Of a DNA stretch of 64,000 nucleotides, positions 58,289 to 64,000 are shown piece after piece. The stretch lies in the NCBI GenBank assembly GCA_963710975.1, contig CAVQCG010000004.1:1-64000 (forward strand), read 5' to 3'. The notes beneath the pieces are model-generated. The model worked only from the letters and a program-made list of their open reading frames with translations. It ran no database searches and was not told where the DNA came from. Origin of the DNA: JBBQXH01 sp963710975. GTDB taxonomy: Bacteria; Actinomycetota; Thermoleophilia; Gaiellales; Gaiellaceae. The first letter of the stretch is position 1. Each line of letters starts with the position of its first letter. The position numbers were made by a program, and so were the translations under genes.

Positions 58289-59623
58289 ATGACGCGCAAG
58301 AGAATCGGAATCGCAGCACTGGTGATCCTCGTGCTCGCAGTCGGTGGGCTGCTCGGCGGGATCTTCAGCGACTCGCCGTCGGACAGGCCCCAGCCGGCGC
58401 CTCCCGCCGCTGCGGCAGCCGACCAGGCGCTCGCCGGCTTCTCGCTCGGCGACACGGAGGGGCTCGTGGCACAGCTCCAGGGAGAGCTCCAGCAGAACCC
58501 GAAGGACGCGAAGAACCTGGCACTTCTCGGGCTTGCCTACCAGCAGCTCGCGCGAGAGACCGGAGACCCCTCCTACTACACGAAGTCGCAGGGCGTGCTC
58601 GACCAGGCCCTCGTGATCGTTCCGAACGACCTGCTGGCGACCAGCGGGCTCGGCTCGCTCGCGCTCGCCCGCCATCAGTTTCAGGATGCTCTCGCCCTCG
58701 GCGAGAAGGCAAAGGAGATCTCGCCGACGACAGCGCGCAACTACGGCGTCATCGGTGACGCGCTCGTCGAGCTCGGCCGCTACCGCCAGGGCTTCGAGAT
58801 GTTCGACAGGATGGCCGCCCTCAAGCCCGGCCTCGCCGCCTACTCGCGTGTCTCCTATGCGCGCGAGCTGCTCGGAGACCACGAGGGCGCGACCGAGGCG
58901 ATGAAGCTCGCCCTCGATGCAGCCCGCGGCGCGAAGGAACCGTACGCGTGGACGCTCTGGCAGCTCGGCAAGCTCTCCTGGGCCATCGGAGACGTCGACC
59001 GGGCCGGGTCCTACTACCAGCAGTCCCTCGACGTGTTTCCGGGGTACGTCTACGCGCTCGACGCGCTCGCCCAGGTCGAGGCCGCGCGCGGGAACACCGA
59101 CCGCGCGATCGGCCTGGCTAGCCGCGCCGTCGAGACGATTCCGCTTCCGCAGTTCGTGACCGACCTCGGCGACCTGTATCACGTCGCCGGGAACGACACG
59201 CTCGCGCAGCGGCAGTACGACCTCATGGATGCCATCCATCAGCTCTTCGTCGCGAACGGCGCAAAGGTCGATCTCGAGACGTCCGTCTACTACTCGGATC
59301 ACCGGATCCGGCTTCCCGAAGCGCTCGAGCTCGCGAAGCTGGCCTTGCGCGACAGGCCCGGGATCTACGCCGACGACGCGATGGCCTGGGCGCTCGTGCA
59401 GAACGACCGCTGCCAGGAGGCGCTTCCATTCTCCGAAAGCTCGCTACGCCTCGGAACCCGCGATGCGAACCTCTACTTCCATCGCGGCATGCTCGAGCGC
59501 TGCCTCGGGAACGACAGGGTGGCGCGCGGCTGGTTCCAGAAGGCGCTCGACCTGAACCCGCATTTCTCCCTCCTCTGGGCACCGGTGGCCCAGGAGGCCG
59601 TCGCAAAGGAGGCTCGCTCGTGA
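58289..59623 (+). CDS. Membrane-anchored TPR-repeat protein
   Basis: 444 residues. An N-terminal helix (RIGIAALVILVLAVGGLLGG) anchors or exports it, then a Pro/Ala linker, then about nine tetratricopeptide repeats, for example LALLGLAYQQLARETGDPSY, NYGVIGDALVELGRYRQGFE, and AYAWTLWQLGKLSWAIGDVD-like units. TPRs mediate protein-protein contacts. Between DUF4331 and NicO-type genes, overlapping the latter by ATGA-style spacing, so it may hold the exported complex together. Function otherwise unknown. Confidence 0.82.
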   Translation: MTRKRIGIAALVILVLAVGGLLGGIFSDSPSDRPQPAPPAAAAADQALAGFSLGDTEGLVAQLQGELQQNPKDAKNLALLGLAYQQLARETGDPSYYTKSQGVLDQALVIVPNDLLATSGLGSLALARHQFQDALALGEKAKEISPTTARNYGVIGDALVELGRYRQGFEMFDRMAALKPGLAAYSRVSYARELLGDHEGATEAMKLALDAARGAKEPYAWTLWQLGKLSWAIGDVDRAGSYYQQSLDVFPGYVYALDALAQVEAARGNTDRAIGLASRAVETIPLPQFVTDLGDLYHVAGNDTLAQRQYDLMDAIHQLFVANGAKVDLETSVYYSDHRIRLPEALELAKLALRDRPGIYADDAMAWALVQNDRCQEALPFSESSLRLGTRDANLYFHRGMLERCLGNDRVARGWFQKALDLNPHFSLLWAPVAQEAVAKEARS

Positions 59624-61141
59624 AGCGCCTGATCGTCCTCGCCGGTCTCCTCGCCGCTCTGCTCGTCCCCGCCGTTGCGTCCGCGCACCCGCTCGGGAAC
59701 TTCACGATCAACCACTACACCCGCATCCAGCCCTCCGGCGATCGGATCTATCTGCTGTACGTGCTCGACATGGCGGAGATCCCGACGTTCCAGGCCAAGG
59801 CGGATGTGGAGAGCCAGGGCGAGGCCGCGTACGGCGCTTCGCTTGCCGCGAGGATCAGGGAGAACCTGACCCTCACGGTCTCTGGACAGACGCTCCCGCT
59901 GAAGGAGCTGCGCCATGCCCTCGCCTTCCCGCACGGTGTCGGCGGCCTCGACACGACGAGGCTCGACATCGTCTTCGACGCCGGACCTGTTCCCGCAGGA
60001 GGCGGTGAGCTGTCGTACACGGACGGCAACTTCCCGGATCGGCTGGGATGGAAGGAGATCGTCATCGCCCCGACCGCAGGCGCAGCGACGGCGTCGGCGA
60101 CCGCGCCCGTCCATGTCCGAAAGCGACGAGCTCCGTGCATACCCGAAGGATCTGCTGAAGAGCCCGCTCGACGTGACGACGGCGAGCGCCGATCTCACGC
60201 CGGGCGAGACAGCGGGTCCGCCGCCGTCGATCGACGGCAAGGATCTCGACGCACCGGCGCGCGTCTCGACGGCCACTGAGAGCGGCTTCGCGAGCCTCAT
60301 CACGAAGGAGAACTTGAGCGTCGGGGTGATTCTCCTCTCGCTCCTCCTCGCGATGTTCTGGGGAGCTGCGCATGCCCTCAGCCCGGGCCACGGTAAGGCG
60401 ATCGTCGCCGCGTACCTCGTCGGGACGCGCGGAAACGCTCGTCACGCGTTCTACCTCGGCGGCATCGTCACGGTCACGCACACGATCGGCGTCTTCGCCC
60501 TCGGTCTGATCACGCTCGCGCTGTCCGAGTTCATCGTCCCGGAAACGCTCTACCCGTGGATGAACCTGATCGCGGCACTCCTCGTCGTCGGCGTGGGAGT
60601 CAGCGTTCTCCGGCTCCGCGTTCTCGACTGGTTCCGCGGAAAGCGCCGTGGGTCGATCGACCACGACGATTCGCTCTGATCACGACCACTCGCACGAGCA
60701 CAGCCACGACCATTCGGCACGGCCACGACCACGCCCGCCACGACCACGGCCACTCACATGGCCACGATCACGATCATGGCCACAGCCATGGCGGGAAGCA
60801 CCATCACCACGCACGCGCCCGAGCCTGGAATGGGCTGGAAGGGCCTCCTGGGCGTCGGCATCTCGGGTGGGCTGCTGCCCTGTCCCACCGCCCTCGTCGT
60901 GCTCCTCGCGGCAATCTCGCTCCACCGAGTCGGCTACGGACTCGTGCTCATCATCGCTTTCTCGATCGGGCTTGCCGCGACGATCAGCGCCATAGGCCTG
61001 ATGGCCATCGGGGCGAAGAGCATCTTCAAGCGCACGACGTTCCAGGGGCCGGTTGTCAGGCTCCTTCCCGCGGCCAGCGCCGTCGTGATCCTCGCGTTCG
61101 GAATCGCCATGACGATCCGCGCCCTTCCGGGCGTCTCGTAG
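59620..61141 (+). pseudogene. NicO/RcnA-type nickel-cobalt transporter, multiply frameshifted
   Basis: Segments in order: signal peptide and exported domain (LAALLVPAVASAHPLGNFTI, residues 12-31), break near 60105; first membrane half (LSLLLAMFWGAAHALSPGHG then KAIVAAYLVGTRGNARHAFY), break near 60680; a His-rich loop in two frames (DHDHSHEHSHDHS, then HGHDHARHDHGHSHGHDHD), break near 60815; second membrane half (GWKGLLGVGISGGLLPCPTA then LVVLLAAISLHRVGYGLVLI) to 61141. The SPGHGK and LPCPTA motifs are those of NicO/RcnA exporters. At least four indels. Either a decayed gene or a region of poor sequence; the repetitive CAC-rich loop is prone to both. Confidence 0.78.
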
Positions 61142-61254
61142 GCGCGTCACTCCCTCGCCCGGTCCGCCCCGATGCGGGCCGGGCTTGACGCGCATCTGCG
61201 AACCAATCGCATATACGATCGAACCGTAATGCAGTCGAGGACGAACAAGACACG

Positions 61255-61734
61255 ATGACTGTCTCTCGTTCTCAGCCGCCTCTGGTTGTAGCGACTGTTG
61301 ACGAGGCGTTCGCTGCGCTCCGTCGCCATGACCTCCGCGTCTCGTCGGCGCGAAGGCTCGTCGTCGAGGCGCTCTTCGCGGCAGAGGGTCCAGTCTCGGC
61401 GGAACGGATCGCATCTGGGATCGACGGGCGAACGCCACGTTGTGACCTGACGTCGGTCTACCGAAATCTGGAGACGTTCGAGGAGATCGGCCTGGTGCGC
61501 CACGTCCACCTGGGACACGGGCCTGGCCTTTACACCCTTGCTGTCACAGGAGAGCGCGAGTATCTGGTCTGCGACGCCTGTGACCGTGTGAGCGCCGTCG
61601 ACCCCGCAGAACTCGACGGTGTCCGCTCGGAGATTCGACGGTTGCTTGGCTTCGAGGCTCGCTTCGGTCATTTCCCCATCGTCGGGCTTTGCGCCGCCTG
61701 TGCAAAGGACATGCGGCGTGAGGGAACCCCATGA
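61255..61734 (+). CDS. Fur-family metalloregulator
   Basis: 159 residues. Winged helix: LRRHDLRVSSARRLVVEALF then RCDLTSVYRNLETFEEIGLV, the Fur DNA-recognition helix with SVYRNLE. The C-terminal half has HVHLGHGPGLYTL and two CxxC pairs, CDAC and CAAC, which form the structural zinc site. It represses metal uptake or detoxification genes. Being between two NicO permeases, nickel (Nur-like) or zinc is the likely effector. There is no clear ribosome binding site; the dyad-like tgcgaaccaatcgcatatac upstream could be its own operator. Confidence 0.88.
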   Translation: MTVSRSQPPLVVATVDEAFAALRRHDLRVSSARRLVVEALFAAEGPVSAERIASGIDGRTPRCDLTSVYRNLETFEEIGLVRHVHLGHGPGLYTLAVTGEREYLVCDACDRVSAVDPAELDGVRSEIRRLLGFEARFGHFPIVGLCAACAKDMRREGTP

Positions 61735-61749
61735 CCAGGAGGGAACGGC

Positions 61750-62499
61750 ATGTTCGGACTGGATGACAAGATCGCTTCACTCTCAGCTGGAGGTTCCCTG
61801 GCTCTCGTGATCGTGGTCGCTATCCTGCTCGGCCTGCGCCATGCCACTGACCCCGATCATCTCGCGGCGGTCGCGACCCTCGTCGCGAGCGGCAAGGACA
61901 GGGCGACGCGGAGCGCCCGGATGCTCGGGCTCTCGTGGGGACTCGGCCATGCGACGACGCTCTTCCTCTTCGGGCTGCCCATCGTCCTGTTCAACAGGTT
62001 CCTGCCGGATCGCGTTCAGGAGGCGGCCGAGACGGCCGTCGCAGTCGTGATCGTCGTTCTCGCGGTTCGCCTACTCCTACGTTGGCGGCGCGGCTACTTC
62101 CACGTCCACGGCCACGAGCACGACGGTGTGTCGCATGCCCACCTTCACGCCCATTCGAGTGGCCCCGGTCATGAGCACGCGCATCCGCGACGGATCCGAA
62201 CGCCGCTTGGCGCCTACGGCATCGGTCTCGTTCATGGGATGGGCGGAAGTGCCGGTGTCAGCGTGCTGATCCTCGCGTCGATCGAGTCGCAAACGCTCGC
62301 GGTTGTCGCGTTGGTGCTCCTCGCCGTCTTCACTGCTGTTTCAATGGCGATTCTGACCACCGGCCTCGGCTTCACGTTGATGAGCAGGCCCGTCCGGTCG
62401 TCGTTCAACGCGATCGCGCCCGTCTTGGGGCTGGCGAGCATCGGCTTCGGTATCTGGTACGGCCTAGCCGCAGTCGGAGTCGCGCCTTACTACTTCTAG
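61750..62499 (+). CDS. NicO-family nickel/cobalt permease
   Basis: 249 residues, about six helices. LLGLRHATDPDHLAAVATLV contains the HX4DH metal-selectivity motif (RHATDPDH), GLSWGLGHATTLFLFGLPIV is the second, and a cytoplasmic loop is His-rich (HVHGHEHDGVSHAHLHAHS). GIGLVHGMGGSAGVSVLILA and ILTTGLGFTLMSRPVRSSFN complete the family pattern. It moves Ni2+ or Co2+ across the membrane. Starts 16 bases after the Fur-type gene with GGAGGGAACGGC before ATG 61750, so the two are co-transcribed and probably self-regulated by metal. Confidence 0.88.
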   Translation: MFGLDDKIASLSAGGSLALVIVVAILLGLRHATDPDHLAAVATLVASGKDRATRSARMLGLSWGLGHATTLFLFGLPIVLFNRFLPDRVQEAAETAVAVVIVVLAVRLLLRWRRGYFHVHGHEHDGVSHAHLHAHSSGPGHEHAHPRRIRTPLGAYGIGLVHGMGGSAGVSVLILASIESQTLAVVALVLLAVFTAVSMAILTTGLGFTLMSRPVRSSFNAIAPVLGLASIGFGIWYGLAAVGVAPYYF

Positions 62500-62519
62500 C
62501 GTCGGTACAGTCGGACCGG

Positions 62520-62719
62520 GTGACCAACCCGAGTCGAGACGGAAATCACGCGAGGGTCGATGCATACGTCTCGCAGGGCACAATCGCGATTGCAATCGCG
62601 GTCGCGTTGGGGCTCCCGTCCTCGACCCTGTAATCGGCCTCGTGATCACGTTCGTGATCCTCAGGATCGCATGGGATTCCTGGCAGGCGATACGGGCGAG
62701 TGGTCCGGAGGCCCTCTAG
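62520..62719 (+). pseudogene. Remnant of a CDF-family cation efflux protein
   Basis: HARVDAYVSQGTIAIAIAVA in one frame, then a one-base deletion, then VLDPVIGLVITFVILRIAWD and SWQAIRAS in the next, ending at TAG 62719. HARxDxxVS...LDPxIGLxITxxIL is the core of CDF (CzcD/ZitB) transporters, here only about 60 codons out of 300. The rest is gone. It adds a third metal-transport trace to this corner. Confidence 0.75.
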
Positions 62720-62735
62720 GGCCTCCAAACCTTTT
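62707..62735 (+). terminator. Rho-independent terminator
   Basis: ggaggccc, loop tcta, gggcctcc, then aaaccttttctt: an 8-bp stem and a U-rich tail. It overlaps the end of the CDF remnant and would end the metal operon before the amidase gene. Confidence 0.8.
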
Positions 62736-62754
62736 CTTCACAGGCGTCCGCTAG

Positions 62755-62841
62755 CCTGGCGGGCTCACGTCGGGAAGGGTGCCAACGGGGCCCGTCGAAA
62801 GACTGACGACGCCCGAAGCATCACTTCGCAGAGGGCCCTGA
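62755..62841 (+). promoter_or_regulatory. Leader of the amidase gene, possible structured RNA
   Basis: The sequence gccaacggggcccgtcgaaa then gactgacgacgcccgaagc has the layout of the core of a c-di-GMP-I (GEMM) riboswitch: a GCAAACC-like strand, a GAAA tetraloop and a GACGCAAAGCC-like strand. Several invariant bases differ and the second stem is hard to place before the ATG, so I regard this as a suggestion only. Confidence 0.2.
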
Positions 62842-64000
62842 ATGTCTGGCCGACAGGAACCGCAGAACCCGCAGCACGAGGCCGTCCTCGGCCGCCGCCG
62901 CCTTCTCGTCATGGCTGCCGGTGGGCTCCTCGGGCTCGTCGGGGCCGGCCGTGTCCGAGCGGGGGACGACGTGCTCGGCGCCGTCATCGAGGCTGCCGCA
63001 GCAACGCGGGCGCGCCCGACGATGGTCGTGCGGGACGAGCAGCTCGTCGGCTCGCGCGCGGCCAGGGCGGCGAGCGGCGTCCTGCCGGTACGTGAGACGC
63101 CGCCGTTCGATCTTCTCGGACTTCACTGGCGAGGAACCGGAACCGTCTCCTTCCGTACCCGGGATGCCGAGGCATGGAGCGGCTGGCAGCAGGCTGTCGT
63201 GCACGAGCTGCCTGACGCCGGTACGGTCGAGTCCGGTACCGGAGACTGGCGAATCGGGACGCCGGTGTGGACGGGCGGGTCGGATGCGATCCAGTTCCGC
63301 CTCGCCGGCAGGGTCGACGCCCTGCGGGCGCATTACATCACGAGCCCCACCGAACGATCCAGGCCCGCGGCTACAGCACGCCGTACCGCCGGTCCCGCCC
63401 AGCCGGCGATCATCGTCCGCCAGGACTGGGGTGCGGACGAGAGCATCGTCCGCGCGGCACCCGGCTACGCGAGCCGTCTCATGGTCTCCGTCGTCCATCA
63501 CACGGCCGGCAAGAACCCCACTTCCCCCGAGAAGTCGGCGGCGATCGTGCGCGGGATTCAGATCTACCACGTCAAGGGAAACGGCTGGAACGACATCGGC
63601 TACAACTTCCTCGTCGACGGCTTCGGCCAGATCTTCGAGGGTCGCGGCGGTGGGATCGATCGCAACGTCATCGGGGCTCATGCGCTCGGCTTCAACACTG
63701 GCTCCACGGGCGTCGCGCTGCTCGGGAACTTCCAGGCGGAGGACGTCAGCGACGCGTCACTCAACACCATCGCGAGCCTGCTCGCGTGGCGTCTCGACGT
63801 CGGTCACGTCGATCCGATGTCGGTTGTCACCTACAGCTCGAACGGCACGAGACGCAGACTGCGCGCCGTTTCCGGTCACCGCGACGTCAACGACACGGCA
63901 TGTCCCGGAGACCACCTATACGACACGCTCGACGGGATAGCGGCGAGTGCGGCCGCGATCGGGCTACCGAAGCTGTACGAGCCGCGGGCGGAGCGGCCGG
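62842..64000 (+). CDS. Tat-exported peptidoglycan amidase (PGRP/amidase_2), 3' end missing
   Basis: 386 codons to the right edge without a stop. Twin-arginine signal in GRRRLLVMAAGGLLGLVGAG near residue 17. After a beta-rich region (FDLLGLHWRGTGTVSFRTRD) comes the amidase_2/PGRP domain: RQDWGADESIV, VSVVHHTAGKN with the first zinc His, GWNDIGYNFLVDGFGQIFEG, and SGHRDVNDTACPGDHL with the second His and Cys. It cleaves the bond between muramic acid and L-Ala in the wall. ATG 62842 follows GAGGG. The frame opens again beyond the window, where further repeats or domains are likely. Confidence 0.9.
   Translation, partial: MSGRQEPQNPQHEAVLGRRRLLVMAAGGLLGLVGAGRVRAGDDVLGAVIEAAAATRARPTMVVRDEQLVGSRAARAASGVLPVRETPPFDLLGLHWRGTGTVSFRTRDAEAWSGWQQAVVHELPDAGTVESGTGDWRIGTPVWTGGSDAIQFRLAGRVDALRAHYITSPTERSRPAATARRTAGPAQPAIIVRQDWGADESIVRAAPGYASRLMVSVVHHTAGKNPTSPEKSAAIVRGIQIYHVKGNGWNDIGYNFLVDGFGQIFEGRGGGIDRNVIGAHALGFNTGSTGVALLGNFQAEDVSDASLNTIASLLAWRLDVGHVDPMSVVTYSSNGTRRRLRAVSGHRDVNDTACPGDHLYDTLDGIAASAAAIGLPKLYEPRAERP

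Noticed and set aside
60680..60830. CRISPR-like or microsatellite repeat
   Set aside because: The short CAC/GAC repeats encode the His-rich loop of a NicO-type transporter; there are no spacers.

Overview
This window is a stretch of GC-rich bacterial chromosome. Tightly packed overlapping genes, frequent GTG starts, zf-HC2 and RskA-type anti-sigma factors, the DUF3052, DUF5996 and RDD families and PASTA-tailed penicillin-binding proteins point to an actinobacterium. A deep-branching class such as Thermoleophilia is my best guess, but that is inference, not something the sequence proves. There is no rRNA, complete tRNA, CRISPR array, phage or transposase. Many genes lack a ribosome binding site and instead carry a TANNNT hexamer, typically TAGNCT, 6-9 bases upstream of the start codon. 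This indicates widespread leaderless transcription.

Layout. 1-6 kb: a gene-poor flank with remnants (SDR 5' end, broken dioxygenase, RidA-like piece, cut amidohydrolase, multiply frameshifted DUF5996) around one intact class III aminotransferase and three small genes. 6.1-12.6 kb: a co-oriented catabolic-looking run (methyltransferase, C45 Ntn-peptidase, cyclase/hydrolase, two-subunit CoA-transferase, CaiB/BaiF CoA-transferase) facing a luciferase-like monooxygenase. 12.8-20.4 kb: cation/proton antiporter and a sugar-phosphate block (gnd, LPG-synthase-like membrane protein, glk, EamA transporter, rpiA, zwf), with a 171-bp near-palindrome between gnd and the membrane protein. 20.6-23.7 kb: a translationally coupled array of two ECF sigma factors, two zinc-finger anti-sigma factors and two related proteins of unknown function. 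23.8-36.4 kb: flavoprotein, debranching-enzyme fragment, DUF2269, DUF3052, SQR-like flavoprotein, DNA methylase, GNAT, cyclophilin, folD, cold-shock gene, a rearranged hybrid histidine kinase, and a GMC oxidoreductase with a Tat-exported partner. 36.5-47.4 kb: gatCAB, a membrane-anchored DnaJ-like protein, a class V aminotransferase with serA, YbaK, PPK2, ilvE and a DegT-type aminotransferase. 47.4-64 kb: heme-binding-type lipoprotein, RemA-like protein, mpg, class A PBP, adenylate-cyclase/ATPase regulator, a sigma/anti-sigma pair divergent from a DUF4331-TPR-NicO operon, a Fur-family regulator with a second NicO permease, a CDF remnant and a Tat-exported peptidoglycan amidase cut by the right edge.

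Two features affect how far the gene models can be trusted. At least ten otherwise well-conserved genes contain single-base frameshifts, four of them in a row at 27-30.3 kb, so either the assembly carries indel errors or the genome has many fresh lesions. Three intergenic regions (26.1-26.4, 51.4-51.6 and 55.2-55.4 kb) hold related palindromic repeats. The findings I consider most worth following up are the duplicated sigma/anti-sigma/unknown-protein module, the internal inversion that removed the phosphoacceptor region of the sensor kinase, and the leaderless promoter rule, including promoters that share their TAG with the upstream stop codon.
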